Below are positions 41,968 through 48,850 of a stretch of 64,000 bases of DNA, piece after piece. A program made the position numbers and the translations under genes. The first letter of the stretch is position 1; each line of letters starts with the position of its first letter. This DNA comes from a virus. Where the stretch lies: positions 1 to 64,000 of the IMG/VR virus record IMGVR_UViG_3300009161_000031; one strand, written 5' to 3'. Below the pieces are notes generated by a model that had not been told where the DNA came from, did no database searches, and was given only the letters and a program-made list of their open reading frames with translations.

Positions 41968-42234
41968 CTAGGCTCTCACCCGTACTTGGGCGAAACCCTC
42001 GGGCGAGAAGTCTACGCGGCACTCTCCCGCTTGAACCTCCGCCCAATGCTTGCGAATGGTTGCGGACACCGTAGGCCGGTCGCTTTTGGCGACAGCGCCG
42101 AATGTCCCCTTGAGGGCTACGCCTTGCTTGGGGGTAACCTTCGCAAGAGTCTCAAGAAGTTCTACAATAAGAACCTTCTTACGACCTCGTGGGGAAACCT
42201 GTACGGAATCCGCTGAAATGAACTCATCGTTCAT
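41968..42234 (-). CDS. Triplicated 88-aa family, copy 1
   Basis: Start ATG chosen by alignment with two paralogues (43042, 44662). Common core: VQVSPRGRKK ... LL-TL-VT-QGVALKGTFG, VAKSDRPTV-ATIRKHW and ECR-DFSPEG-AQVR-R. The SPRGRKK and TIRKHW parts suggest DNA binding. No known family. Own promoter (42317-42345). Confidence 0.85.
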   Translation of the reverse strand: MNDEFISADSVQVSPRGRKKVLIVELLETLAKVTPKQGVALKGTFGAVAKSDRPTVSATIRKHWAEVQAGECRVDFSPEGFAQVRVRA

Positions 42235-42316
42235 TTGTCTAATCACCTCCCGTCTTGAGCCGTTGCTCTTAGTGTTTCGAAGAATCCGAACTTTACCGGA
42301 TTACCTGACAAAGAAC

Positions 42317-42345
42317 AGACTACCGGCCTAGAGCTATTGAGTCCA
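42317..42345 (-). promoter_or_regulatory. Array promoter 1
   Basis: - strand TGGACT, 17 bp, TAGTCT. Drives the 41968 gene. AT-rich tract upstream. Confidence 0.7.
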
Positions 42346-42420
42346 CTTCTGCTCATTCTTTTATTTTTATTCTCAATAACTAACCTACTAAAAAAGCCTC
42401 ATTATTTGACACCACTAGAT

Positions 42421-42463
42421 GCTGTCGTGCCAGGATCGCCTGCGGCGATTTTGGCACGACAGC
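42421..42463. repeat. Clamp hairpin C
   Basis: GCTGTCGTGCCAGGATCGCC with 3-nt loop and complement (one mismatch). Differs from B by a compensated G-C to T-A change in the clamp. Confidence 0.88.
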
Positions 42464-42507
42464 CCACTCCGTAGCCTCGGGGGTTTCCCCCCGAGGATTT
42501 GCGGAAC

Positions 42508-42717
42508 TTAGACGTACTGCTTCTCACATAGGCAGCATTTGTCGTTGTAGTAAAAATCTGATTCCTTGCGCTGTTTGATGGTCTGCCTGCGAACGATTAG
42601 GGGTATGTAACTACCGCCTTTGGCTCGGGGGTCATTGTGAAAACAGTCGTGACAGACTAAGCCGTTACCGCCTAGGCGATGAACAAAATAACAGCCTTTG
42701 AGTTTTGGAGAAGTCAT
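42508..42717 (-). CDS. Zinc-finger protein (69 aa)
   Basis: AAAGG before the ATG. CHDC (~22-25) and CCLCEKQY near the end form a treble-clef-like pair; basic linker with RRQTIKQRK. Similar to small HNH-like proteins but lacking the His motif. Driven by array promoter 2. Confidence 0.75.
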   Translation of the reverse strand: MTSPKLKGCYFVHRLGGNGLVCHDCFHNDPRAKGGSYIPLIVRRQTIKQRKESDFYYNDKCCLCEKQYV

Positions 42718-42756
42718 TATGAGCCTTTCGGACTAGGGGACTTGATTACATACTGA

Positions 42757-42785
42757 AATCTACTAGCTAACGGCCTGCGAGTCAA
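42757..42785 (-). promoter_or_regulatory. Array promoter 2
   Basis: TTGACT, 17 bp (CGCAGGCCGTTAGCTAG), TAGATT on the - strand, with an AT-rich tract upstream. Confidence 0.85.
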
Positions 42786-42835
42786 GCCTTAGCGAGTATT
42801 TATTCTATTTATTTATTTATCTAACCCCAAGCAAT

Positions 42836-42876
42836 GCTGGCGCTCCAAATCGCCGGAGGCGATTTGGAGCGCCAGC
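42836..42876. repeat. Clamp hairpin D
   Basis: GCTGGCGCTCCAAATCGCC, loop GGA, perfect 19-bp complement. Identical 41-bp copies at 43992, 44566 and 45545. Confidence 0.92.
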
Positions 42877-42888
42877 CCCGAGCGCGAC

Positions 42889-42920
42889 AAGGCCCGCTCT
42901 GAGGGGGCAGAGCGGGCCTT
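42889..42920 (-). terminator. Terminator hairpin
   Basis: AAGGCCCGCTCT/AGAGCGGGCCTT, perfect 12 bp, near-copy at 45598. Confidence 0.65.
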
Positions 42921-43041
42921 GAGCTAGAGTAATTCGGGGGAGAGGTTCGCACCTCTCCCCCTACGGCTGCGGCTATCGGGATTGCCGCTGGCACCTCGCA
43001 CCCCGTAGCAAGCGGGGGGCGCTACTGATACGATTCATCCG

Positions 43042-43308
43042 CTAGCGGATACGCACCTGCGCGTATCCCTCCGGTGAGAAATCAATACGGCATTCGCCGC
43101 TTTGTATAACGCACCAGTGCTTCCGAATCGTTGCTGCTACCGTCGGGCGGTCACTCTTGGCGACTACTCCAAAGGTTCCCTTAAGCGCAACACCCTGCTC
43201 GGGTGTGACGTTCGAGAGAGTGTCAAGCAAATCCTGAATAAGAATTTTCTTGCGCCCTCGCGGGGATACCTGTACGGCATCAGCAGGTAGAAATTCATCT
43301 GCTGGCAT
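43042..43308 (-). CDS. Triplicated 88-aa family, copy 2
   Basis: ATG with GAGG 9 nt upstream; protein starts MPADEFLPADAVQVSPRGRKK and keeps every conserved block of the family. Roughly four fifths of residues are shared with copies 1 and 3 by eye. Monocistronic, promoter 43384-43412. Confidence 0.87.
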   Translation of the reverse strand: MPADEFLPADAVQVSPRGRKKILIQDLLDTLSNVTPEQGVALKGTFGVVAKSDRPTVAATIRKHWCVIQSGECRIDFSPEGYAQVRIR

Positions 43309-43383
43309 AATAATCACCTCGATTCTTGGGCCGTTGCCCGATAGTTACGATGGGAACCTTGCCGTTCCCTGCTGACAAAGACC

Positions 43384-43412
43384 AAACTAATCGCGATGCC
43401 GTTCCCAGTCAA
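43384..43412 (-). promoter_or_regulatory. Array promoter 3
   Basis: TTGACT, 17 bp, TAGTTT on the - strand. Confidence 0.82.
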
Positions 43413-43492
43413 TTTCTGTACGTCATTATTACCTCAAGAAACTTATCATTTGCGCACATTCCATAAAATGTAAATACCGCTACGACTTGACA

Positions 43493-43530
43493 CGGGCGTG
43501 CCTTTTTGCGAGAGCAAAAAGGCACGCCCG
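43493..43530. repeat. Clamp hairpin E
   Basis: CGGGCGTGCCTTTTTGC, loop GAGA, perfect 17-bp complement; preceded by CTTGACA. Same arms with another loop at 45109. Confidence 0.9.
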
Positions 43531-43580
43531 CCCTGAGCAACCGGCATCAGGGCGAGCGTACGGCCTTTGGAGGCTCGCTG

Positions 43581-43871
43581 TTAGGCGAAATCCTCGGGGG
43601 TGATGGAGTCCCAATCCATTGCGTCTACGACTTCCTCGGGGCTAATCCCGAGGAGTTCGGTCACCTCTAGGTGACTAACGCCTAAATCTAGCGCTCGGGC
43701 GATAATGGCGGGGCCGAGAGCGTCAAAGGCGCGTGACATAAGAAGCACACCCGTTATGGCGTGACGGATAGAGTCGGGGTCGCCATTGACGACCAACTCG
43801 TGAAGGTTAAACATTGCCTGTACGCTTACCTCTAGCGTTTCTGTTAGTAGATTACGCTCTTGCTCGTTCAT
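43581..43871 (-). CDS. Hypothetical 96-aa helical protein
   Basis: GAGAGG before the ATG. All-helical: TETLEVSVQAMFNLHELVV ... IIARALDLGVSHLEVTELLGISPEEVVDAM; the last part reads like a short helix-turn-helix. Acidic end. Own promoter. Unknown family. Confidence 0.75.
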   Translation of the reverse strand: MNEQERNLLTETLEVSVQAMFNLHELVVNGDPDSIRHAITGVLLMSRAFDALGPAIIARALDLGVSHLEVTELLGISPEEVVDAMDWDSITPEDFA

Positions 43872-43912
43872 TCGGTGGAGCCTCTCTGTTAGGTGACTTG
43901 CTTACAAAAGAG

Positions 43913-43941
43913 AAACTACTAGCTATTGGCCTGCGAGTCAA
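43913..43941 (-). promoter_or_regulatory. Array promoter 4
   Basis: TTGACT, 17 bp (CGCAGGCCAATAGCTAG), TAGTTT, AT-rich upstream tract. Confidence 0.87.
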
Positions 43942-43991
43942 GTCGGAGCGGGGATTTATTCTATTTTATTTACAATGCCAAGCCAAGAGAT

Positions 43992-44032
43992 GCTGGCGCT
44001 CCAAATCGCCGGAGGCGATTTGGAGCGCCAGC
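43992..44032. repeat. Clamp hairpin F (identical to D)
   Basis: Exact copy of the 41-bp hairpin at 42836. Confidence 0.92.
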
Positions 44033-44039
44033 GCATAGC

Positions 44040-44070
44040 AAAGCCCCCACCGTTGCCGGTAGGGGCTTTT
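44040..44070 (-). terminator. Terminator hairpin
   Basis: AAAGCCCC ... GGGGCTTT; T-rich on both sides, so it may work in either direction. Confidence 0.7.
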
Positions 44071-44089
44071 ATTGCTAAGGCGGGGTGGC

Positions 44090-44446
44090 TTAGTTATCCA
44101 GCCCCTTAAACGTGCGTTCGATGTCTCGGATTGTCTGCGCTGCCCACGCATAGGCGAGTCCCTGTAACTCGTCTGCGATAGGCTCCCCCACTAGAAGGCA
44201 GAGAGCGATTCTCAAGCCCTCTTGCTCTCCCTCTATTTTTAGGGCTTCGGCATTGTGCGGGTAGTTAAATGCGTCTAGGCGTAACTCGCTTATTCCTAGT
44301 CGAATGGCTATGGCCTCAACAGCCGATTTGAGGTCTTTAACCCTTTCCATTATCGGATAATGGAAACCTGCCTGATAGTGAAAAAAGTTAAAGATCGCGT
44401 CTTTAAGTTTTTTTTCGTATGCTTCTGCGCTAGTCGCGATGTCCAT
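44090..44446 (-). CDS. Hypothetical 118-aa helical protein
   Basis: AAAGG before the ATG. Long helices with EAYEKKLKDAIFNFFHYQAGF at the start and AWAAQTIRDIERTFKGLDN at the end; no Cys-rich or catalytic motif. Own promoter 44487-44515. Confidence 0.75.
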   Translation of the reverse strand: MDIATSAEAYEKKLKDAIFNFFHYQAGFHYPIMERVKDLKSAVEAIAIRLGISELRLDAFNYPHNAEALKIEGEQEGLRIALCLLVGEPIADELQGLAYAWAAQTIRDIERTFKGLDN

Positions 44447-44486
44447 TGGGAGAGCCTTTCGGTTGGGTGGCTTGGGTACAAATGAG

Positions 44487-44515
44487 AAACTACCAGCTCA
44501 CGGCCTGCGAGTCAA
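44487..44515 (-). promoter_or_regulatory. Array promoter 5
   Basis: TTGACT, 17 bp (CGCAGGCCGTGAGCTGG), TAGTTT. Confidence 0.86.
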
Positions 44516-44565
44516 GCCGGAGCGGGTATTTATTCTATTTATTTTTGTTAGCGATACCAGATAAT

Positions 44566-44606
44566 GCTGGCGCTCCAAATCGCCGGAGGCGATTTGGAGC
44601 GCCAGC
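44566..44606. repeat. Clamp hairpin G (identical to D)
   Basis: Third exact copy of the 41-bp hairpin. Confidence 0.92.
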
Positions 44607-44612
44607 GCATAG

Positions 44613-44642
44613 GAAAGCCCCCGCCTCACGGCAGGGGCTTTC
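44613..44642 (-). terminator. Terminator hairpin
   Basis: GAAAGCCCC ... GGGGCTTTC after the stop of the third 88-aa paralogue. Confidence 0.68.
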
Positions 44643-44661
44643 CCGTATTCCGCTAAGGGGG

Positions 44662-44928
44662 TTAGCGGATTCTTACCTGAGCGTATCCCTCAGGCGAAAA
44701 GTCAATACGGCACTCTGAAGCCTGAACCTCGCTCCAATGCTTGCGGATAGTCGCCGCAACCGTTGGCCGGTCAGACTTAGCAACCTCACCGAACGTACCT
44801 TTGAGAGATACGCCTTGCTTTGCGGTTACTTTCTTTAGTGTTGCGAGTAGGTCGGGGATTAGGATTTTCTTTCGACCTCGGGGCGATACCTGAACATCGC
44901 TAGCGTCAATAAACTCATCTACGGGCAT
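44662..44928 (-). CDS. Triplicated 88-aa family, copy 3
   Basis: ATG with AAAGGAAA upstream; begins MPVDEFIDASDVQVSPRGRKK. Retains KSDRPTVAATIRKHW and DFSPEGYAQVRIR. Between the copies at 43042 and 44662 lie two unrelated genes, so the copies spread as cassettes, not as a simple tandem. Confidence 0.87.
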   Translation of the reverse strand: MPVDEFIDASDVQVSPRGRKKILIPDLLATLKKVTAKQGVSLKGTFGEVAKSDRPTVAATIRKHWSEVQASECRIDFSPEGYAQVRIR

Positions 44929-44989
44929 TTGGCACTTTCCTTTTCTTAGTAGGTAGTTAGAGTAGAAAGTCTCCGCTCCAACAGAGATA

Positions 44990-45018
44990 AATCTACTCCT
45001 CCCTACTAAGTGAGTCAA
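44990..45018 (-). promoter_or_regulatory. Array promoter 6
   Basis: TTGACT, 17 bp, TAGATT. An inverted repeat CTTAGTAGG (44944) / CCTACTAAG (45001) spans the leader and spacer. Confidence 0.82.
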
Positions 45019-45108
45019 GTTGGAGCGAGAGTTTTTCTAGAAACTTTTTGAGTAGCTGTCGGCCCGAGCGTTTATTCCACCTAACATAAAACCTAAGACG
45101 ACTTGACA

Positions 45109-45151
45109 CGGGCGTGCCTTTTTGCGAGGAACGAGCAAAAAGGCACGCCCG
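45109..45151. repeat. Clamp hairpin H
   Basis: Same 17-bp arms as hairpin E but with the 9-nt loop GAGGAACGA. Confidence 0.9.
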
Positions 45152-45198
45152 CCCTGAGCAACCGGCATCAGGGCGAGCGTGCGGCCTTGCGGAGCGGA

Positions 45199-45426
45199 CT
45201 AGATAATCACGCCCTCCATCAGGTTTACCAACGCATCAGCCGTAGTTACCGGAGCGTAGCCGTAGGCAATAGCGGCGATTATTTCTCTATCGCCATTTTT
45301 TGCGGCGACTCTTAGAACGTGAGAGATAATGGCGACGACATTAGAGTCATTGCTTATCTTATGGGCGATAGAATCGGTGCGATTTATTAGAGCGCTTCTT
45401 ATGGCTTGAGTTTGTTCAGGATTCAC
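45199..45426 (-). CDS. Hypothetical 75-aa protein
   Basis: GTG start with AAAGG upstream. Helical, rich in Ala and Ile (IAHKISNDSNVVAIISHVLRVAA). Pattern resembles the 73-aa gene at 53073 in length and helix content. Unknown. Confidence 0.72.
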   Translation of the reverse strand: MNPEQTQAIRSALINRTDSIAHKISNDSNVVAIISHVLRVAAKNGDREIIAAIAYGYAPVTTADALVNLMEGVII

Positions 45427-45465
45427 GTTGGAGCCTTTCGGTTAGGCGACTTGCTTACAAGAGAG

Positions 45466-45494
45466 AAACTACCAGCTATTGGCCTACGAGTCAA
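45466..45494 (-). promoter_or_regulatory. Array promoter 7
   Basis: TTGACT, 17 bp (CGTAGGCCAATAGCTGG), TAGTTT. Confidence 0.86.
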
Positions 45495-45544
45495 GCCGGA
45501 GAAGGTATTTATTCTATTTTATTTTAGAACTGATACCGAGCAAT

Positions 45545-45585
45545 GCTGGCGCTCCAAATCGCCGGAGGCGATTTGGAGCGCCAGC
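45545..45585. repeat. Clamp hairpin I (identical to D)
   Basis: Fourth exact copy of the 41-bp hairpin. Confidence 0.92.
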
Positions 45586-45597
45586 CCTGAACGCAAC

Positions 45598-45629
45598 AAA
45601 GCCCGCTCTGAGGGGGCAGAGCGGGCTTT
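45598..45629 (-). terminator. Terminator hairpin
   Basis: AAAGCCCGCTCT/AGAGCGGGCTTT, perfect 12 bp with TTTGTTG after it on the - strand. Confidence 0.7.
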
Positions 45630-45712
45630 GCGATAATGGCGGCCCCCCACGCCCCGTATGCGGGCGTAATGCCTTCAGCAAACCCAACGGGTTATGCGGG
45701 GGGGGCCACGAA

Positions 45713-45853
45713 CTAGAAGTTGAGAGACTCAATCCACGCTGCGACAATCGGCAGGACTATGAACGCCGAGATGCCGAGCAGATACGGGAAGACCTGCCTC
45801 CACCTATCTTGGAGACTAAAGAATACCTCTACGCTATCGAAACGACGGTTCAT
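45713..45853 (-). CDS. Membrane protein (46 aa)
   Basis: ATG overlaps the stop of the upstream gene by 1 nt. Polar N-terminus (NRRFDSVEVFFSLQDRWRQ) followed by one membrane helix (VFPYLLGISAFIVLPIVAAW). With its neighbour it forms the only two-gene cassette, probably a membrane pair. Confidence 0.68.
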   Translation of the reverse strand: MNRRFDSVEVFFSLQDRWRQVFPYLLGISAFIVLPIVAAWIESLNF

Positions 45854-46038
45854 CAGATTACCTTTCCGATTAGTGTGATGACTAGAGCGCCTAGACCTAT
45901 TAGGGCTAGGAATCCTAGCGTTATTAGGGTCACGCCGAGTAGCCCTGCGGCCACCTCTGCGAAACTATCTTCGCGAACATTCTTGAACCACACGTTAGAT
46001 AGTTTCATAGTTTTCCTTTGCTCGGGGTTGGTTTCCAT
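45853..46038 (-). CDS. Membrane protein (61 or 51 aa)
   Basis: Two possible starts: the ATG at 46038, placed exactly 7 nt after the -10 box (leaderless), and an in-frame ATG at 46008 with AAAGGAAA. The C-terminal half is a long hydrophobic hairpin (AAGLLGVTLITLGFLALIGLGALVITLIG). Likely inserted in the host membrane. Confidence 0.75.
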   Translation of the reverse strand: METNPEQRKTMKLSNVWFKNVREDSFAEVAAGLLGVTLITLGFLALIGLGALVITLIGKVI

Positions 46039-46044
46039 AGTTAG

Positions 46045-46073
46045 AAACTACTAGCTGATGGCCTGCGAGTCAA
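46045..46073 (-). promoter_or_regulatory. Array promoter 8 (leaderless geometry)
   Basis: TTGACT, 17 bp (CGCAGGCCATCAGCTAG), TAGTTT; the box ends 6 nt before the ATG at 46038. Confidence 0.85.
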
Positions 46074-46123
46074 GTCTATTTGGTTATTTATTCTAAGTTT
46101 ATCTAATACCGATACCAGCCTTT

Positions 46124-46169
46124 GCTGTCGTGCCTCACATTTATGTGAGGTGTCGTGAGGCACGACAGC
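46124..46169. repeat. Clamp hairpin J
   Basis: GCTGTCGTGCCTCAC / GTGAGGCACGACAGC with an inner stem CCTCACAT/ATGTGAGG that can form an alternative fold. Confidence 0.88.
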
Positions 46170-46189
46170 CCGATAGGTTTCCGGGCGCG

Positions 46190-46214
46190 AAAAAGCCCCC
46201 CTTGCGGGGGGCTT
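46190..46214 (-). terminator. Intrinsic terminator
   Basis: AGCCCCCC-GCAA-GGGGGGCT followed by TTTT on the - strand; copy at 46787. Confidence 0.82.
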
Positions 46215-46234
46215 CTGCCGACTCTCCGAGGCCG

Positions 46235-46576
46235 CTAGGCGACCTCGGGGCGGTCTTCCCGGCAGTCGTGATGCCCGCTGTAGCAAAACTCGTCGCTATC
46301 GAACTCTATAGAGTCATCGCCCTCAACGAAAATAAGCATCCCTGCGGCCATAGCCTCGTAATGCCCCTCGGGGTTCTGAATGATAGCCATGTAATCCCTG
46401 TCCGTTTGAGGGTCAAGCGCCTCAACGGCATAACCGATTAGAGCAGTTTTATCCGCCCAGTCCGCGTCCCAAAAGTTTCGAGACTCAATAAAGCGCATAA
46501 GTCTCCATTCTTTGACATCAAGTAAGCCGCCAAAGTGAAAATCTAGCAAGTGGCGAACGGTTTCGATGGTCTCCAT
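46235..46576 (-). CDS. Paralogue pair X, copy 1 (113 aa)
   Basis: AAGGGGA before the ATG. Shares ETVRHLLDFH, EW-LMR-I-RNFW-A-W, DY--I--NPEGHYEAMA-GML, and the end CREDRPE with the next cassette (46832). Acidic C-terminus. Unknown family; two related copies in a row. Confidence 0.82.
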   Translation of the reverse strand: METIETVRHLLDFHFGGLLDVKEWRLMRFIESRNFWDADWADKTALIGYAVEALDPQTDRDYMAIIQNPEGHYEAMAAGMLIFVEGDDSIEFDSDEFCYSGHHDCREDRPEVA

Positions 46577-46622
46577 TTTTTCCCCTTAGATCGGGAGTGC
46601 GGGGTGCGCTCCAACAAGGACA

Positions 46623-46651
46623 AAACTAATCGCGTTACCTATTTGAGTCAA
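46623..46651 (-). promoter_or_regulatory. Array promoter 9
   Basis: TTGACT, 17 bp, TAGTTT. Confidence 0.84.
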
Positions 46652-46684
46652 GTTATAGAGGCAAATTGAGGAAAAGAATAGGTT

Positions 46685-46695
46685 CACTCTAAGTA
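46685..46695. promoter_or_regulatory. Array palindrome, copy 1
   Basis: CACTCTAAGTA, a one-base variant of the 11-bp palindrome repeated through the right half of the array. Confidence 0.6.
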
Positions 46696-46718
46696 GCCAA
46701 AAGCTATCACCACTCAAC

Positions 46719-46766
46719 GCTGGCGTGCCTCACATTTTTTTGTGAGGTGCCGTGAGGCACGCCAGC
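46719..46766. repeat. Clamp hairpin K
   Basis: GCTGGCGTGCCTCAC / GTGAGGCACGCCAGC: relative of J with compensated clamp change and inner CCTCACA/TGTGAGG. Confidence 0.88.
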
Positions 46767-46786
46767 CCGATGGGTTTCCGGGCGCG

Positions 46787-46811
46787 AAAAAGCCCCCCTT
46801 GCGGGGGGCTT
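46787..46811 (-). terminator. Intrinsic terminator
   Basis: Copy of the 46190 terminator: AGCCCCCC-GCAA-GGGGGGCT then TTTTT on the - strand. Confidence 0.82.
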
Positions 46812-46831
46812 CTGCCGACTCTCCGAGGCCG

Positions 46832-47179
46832 CTAGGCAGCCTCGGGGCGAGATTCCCGGCAGTCGTCGTGCTGGTCGATACAAAACTCATCAAGGTCGAA
46901 ATCTAAGATACCTGAGGATTCTATGTGGCTAAGCATACCGACAGCCATCGCTTCGTAGTATCCCTCGGGGTTATTCATAATGACCTGATAATCATCGGCG
47001 GTCTGAGGGTTGATAACGCTCACCGCAAAACCGATAAGCGTCATTTTGTTTTCCCAATTTGCTTCCCAAAAGTTACGAAACATAATGGCACGCATTAGTT
47101 TCCATTCATCGTGGAATGGCATAGTAAATGAATCCTGATGAAAATCTAGCAAGTGGCGAACGGTTTCGATGTTGTCCAT
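46832..47179 (-). CDS. Paralogue pair X, copy 2 (115 aa)
   Basis: AAGGGGA before the ATG. Same layout as the gene at 46235 with moderate divergence and a short insertion near residue 20. Duplicated together with its leader, terminator and hairpin class. Confidence 0.82.
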   Translation of the reverse strand: MDNIETVRHLLDFHQDSFTMPFHDEWKLMRAIMFRNFWEANWENKMTLIGFAVSVINPQTADDYQVIMNNPEGYYEAMAVGMLSHIESSGILDFDLDEFCIDQHDDCRESRPEAA

Positions 47180-47225
47180 TTTGTCCCCTTAGGTTGGGAG
47201 TGCCGGTTGCGCTCCAACAAGGACA

Positions 47226-47254
47226 AAACTAATCGCGTTTCGGTTTTGAGTCAA
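47226..47254 (-). promoter_or_regulatory. Array promoter 10
   Basis: TTGACT, 17 bp, TAGTTT. Confidence 0.84.
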
Positions 47255-47287
47255 CTTCTGCTAACGATTTGAGCAAAAGAATAGGTT

Positions 47288-47298
47288 CACTCTAAGTG
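47288..47298. promoter_or_regulatory. Array palindrome, copy 2
   Basis: CACTCTAAGTG followed by GCC. Confidence 0.65.
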
Positions 47299-47321
47299 GC
47301 CACCAGCTACCACCAGACCCA

Positions 47322-47367
47322 GCGGGCGCACGCTACGAGGAACGAGTAGCGGGCAGCGTGCGCCCGC
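47322..47367. repeat. Clamp hairpin L
   Basis: GCGGGCGCACGCT / AGCGTGCGCCCGC around GCTAC ... GTAGC, a nested stem. Two near-identical copies follow at 47876 and 48334. Confidence 0.9.
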
Positions 47368-47380
47368 CCCCGAGGGGGAG

Positions 47381-47410
47381 TCACGGAGAGTGGTTGCCCA
47401 CCCTCCGTGA
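47381..47410 (-). terminator. GC-rich hairpin after the 101-aa gene
   Basis: TCACGGAG ... CTCCGTGA with GTGG/CCAC inside; no U-tract. Close copies at 47934 and 48393. Confidence 0.5.
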
Positions 47411-47422
47411 CCCGACCGGCCC

Positions 47423-47728
47423 CTACAGGTAGTCGTGGGCGATGTTGCGGATTATGTCGTTTACCCAACGGTCGGGCCAATCGAGGTAATCCTGAGACTC
47501 TGCGAATACGTCCACCGCATTGGCAAATGTGGTCACGCCTACGATAGCGTGCGGGAATCCCATACGGACTAAGGATAGGCTCTGAGTCCATTCCATAGAG
47601 TCTAGGGCTAGGATAAGGGGCATTAGGGCATCTATTGAGTGAACAGATCGCGCCTCGCCGCTGGCGTGAGCCTCAATGAGGCTAAGGCGTAGCGCCTTGC
47701 CCTCTGCGTCTAGTGAGTAATTCGGCAT
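47423..47728 (-). CDS. Hypothetical 101-aa protein
   Basis: AAAGG before the ATG. Starts MPNYS like several right-half cassettes. Helical; WPDRWVNDIIRNIAHDYL at the end. Own promoter, unknown family. Confidence 0.75.
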   Translation of the reverse strand: MPNYSLDAEGKALRLSLIEAHASGEARSVHSIDALMPLILALDSMEWTQSLSLVRMGFPHAIVGVTTFANAVDVFAESQDYLDWPDRWVNDIIRNIAHDYL

Positions 47729-47779
47729 AATCGTGGAACCTTTCAGGTGAGGTGCGCCGGTTGCGCTCCAACAAGGACA

Positions 47780-47808
47780 AACCTACTAGCGTTCCGAATC
47801 TGAGTCAA
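47780..47808 (-). promoter_or_regulatory. Array promoter 11
   Basis: TTGACT, 17 bp, TAGGTT. Confidence 0.83.
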
Positions 47809-47841
47809 GGCGGGAGAGCAAATTGAGGAAACAATGATGTT

Positions 47842-47852
47842 CACTCTAAGTG
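47842..47852. promoter_or_regulatory. Array palindrome, copy 3
   Basis: CACTCTAAGTG followed by GCC. Confidence 0.65.
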
Positions 47853-47875
47853 GCCAAAAGCTACCACCACACTCA

Positions 47876-47921
47876 GCGGGCGCACGCTACGAGGAACGAG
47901 TAGCGGGCAGCGTGCGCCCGC
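47876..47921. repeat. Clamp hairpin M
   Basis: Same arms and centre as L. Confidence 0.9.
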
Positions 47922-47933
47922 CCCCGAGGGGGG

Positions 47934-47965
47934 GTCACGGAGAGTGGTTGCCCACTCTCCGTGAC
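47934..47965 (-). terminator. GC-rich hairpin
   Basis: GTCACGGAGAGTGG / CCACTCTCCGTGAC, perfect 14 bp. Confidence 0.55.
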
Positions 47966-47973
47966 CGGGTCGG

Positions 47974-48219
47974 TTAGAAATCGCACTCGTGGTTTACGTC
48001 GTGGTCGTCAAGGTTGGGAAGTTCGTGCCTCCACGCTTGGTAGAGAATCGCTTCCTCTAGCGCTGCTGCGCTGTAGTTTAGGATTGTGTAATCGAGCCAC
48101 TTAGCGCCCGACTCTGCGGAAATCGTGCGAGAAATCTCGCAACGAAATGCGCGAACTAATGGGGCAAGTGCCGAACGCGACGCGGTTTCGGCGGCTAGGA
48201 CTTTCTGTGTGTTGGTCAT
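47974..48219 (-). CDS. Hypothetical 81-aa protein (leaderless)
   Basis: The ATG lies 7 nt after the -10 box and has no ribosome site. Helical Ala-rich protein with Trp residues and an acidic, His-containing end (NLDDHDVNHECDF). Unknown family. Confidence 0.75.
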   Translation of the reverse strand: MTNTQKVLAAETASRSALAPLVRAFRCEISRTISAESGAKWLDYTILNYSAAALEEAILYQAWRHELPNLDDHDVNHECDF

Positions 48220-48225
48220 AAGAGA

Positions 48226-48254
48226 AATCTACCCTAGATTAGATTCTGAGTCTA
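48226..48254 (-). promoter_or_regulatory. Array promoter 12 (leaderless geometry)
   Basis: TAGACT, 17 bp, TAGATT; box ends 6 nt before the ATG. Confidence 0.8.
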
Positions 48255-48299
48255 GTTATGCGGCTAAAGATTGTCTCAAGATGTTGAGGTTAGAATACT

Positions 48300-48310
48300 C
48301 ACTCTAAGTG
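48300..48310. promoter_or_regulatory. Array palindrome, copy 4
   Basis: CACTCTAAGTG followed by GCC. Confidence 0.65.
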
Positions 48311-48333
48311 GCCAAAAGCTATCACCAGCCGTT

Positions 48334-48379
48334 GCGGGCGCACGCTACGAGGAACGAGTAGCGGGCAGCGTGCGCCCGC
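48334..48379. repeat. Clamp hairpin N
   Basis: Third copy of the L/M type. Confidence 0.9.
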
Positions 48380-48392
48380 CCCCGAGGGGGGC

Positions 48393-48420
48393 CACGGAGA
48401 GTGGTTGCCCACTCTCCGTG
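48393..48420 (-). terminator. GC-rich hairpin
   Basis: CACGGAGAGTGG / CCACTCTCCGTG. Confidence 0.55.
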
Positions 48421-48430
48421 ACCGGGTCGG

Positions 48431-48643
48431 TTACTCCTCCCAGCCGACGATGCGGTCGGGGACTTCCCAGTCCTCAACGTCGCCGTCGTCCTCGCTGCGG
48501 ACAGAGCGGGCGTAGACCTCGGGGTCATCGAAACTGAATTCGTAAACCTTGACCTCGATAGGAGCGCCCCACTGAATTCCAGAGAGGGCCGCGTCCCACT
48601 CCATTGCCAATTCGCTTGCGGTCTTGCCAGAGACGTTCGGCAT
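48431..48643 (-). CDS. Hypothetical 70-aa acidic protein
   Basis: Starts MPNVSG after a conserved leader that also holds an out-of-frame ATG 13 nt earlier. The acidic end EDDGDVEDWEVPDRIVGWEE is shared almost exactly with the gene at 49546 although the rest differs, a sign of end swapping. Unknown family. Confidence 0.78.
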   Translation of the reverse strand: MPNVSGKTASELAMEWDAALSGIQWGAPIEVKVYEFSFDDPEVYARSVRSEDDGDVEDWEVPDRIVGWEE

Positions 48644-48696
48644 CTGCCAAATCCATTCTCTCAGGGAGTCCGCCGGTTGCTCGCTCCAATAAGTAC

Positions 48697-48725
48697 AAAC
48701 TACTCGCGTTCGGAATCTGAGTCAA
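48697..48725 (-). promoter_or_regulatory. Array promoter 13
   Basis: TTGACT, 17 bp, TAGTTT. Confidence 0.84.
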
Positions 48726-48758
48726 CTTCTGCGTGCGAATTGAGGTAAAAATGATGTT

Positions 48759-48769
48759 CACTCTAAGTG
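48759..48769. promoter_or_regulatory. Array palindrome, copy 5
   Basis: CACTCTAAGTG followed by GCC. Confidence 0.65.
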
Positions 48770-48792
48770 GCCAAAAGCTATCACCACACAAC

Positions 48793-48838
48793 GCTGGCGC
48801 ACGCTACGAGGGACGAGTAGGCGGCAGCGTGCGCCAGC
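48793..48838. repeat. Clamp hairpin O
   Basis: GCTGGCGCACGCT / AGCGTGCGCCAGC: L-type centre with the GCTGGCG clamp of B/D. Copy at 49911. Confidence 0.9.
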
Positions 48839-48850
48839 CCGGGCCAAGGT

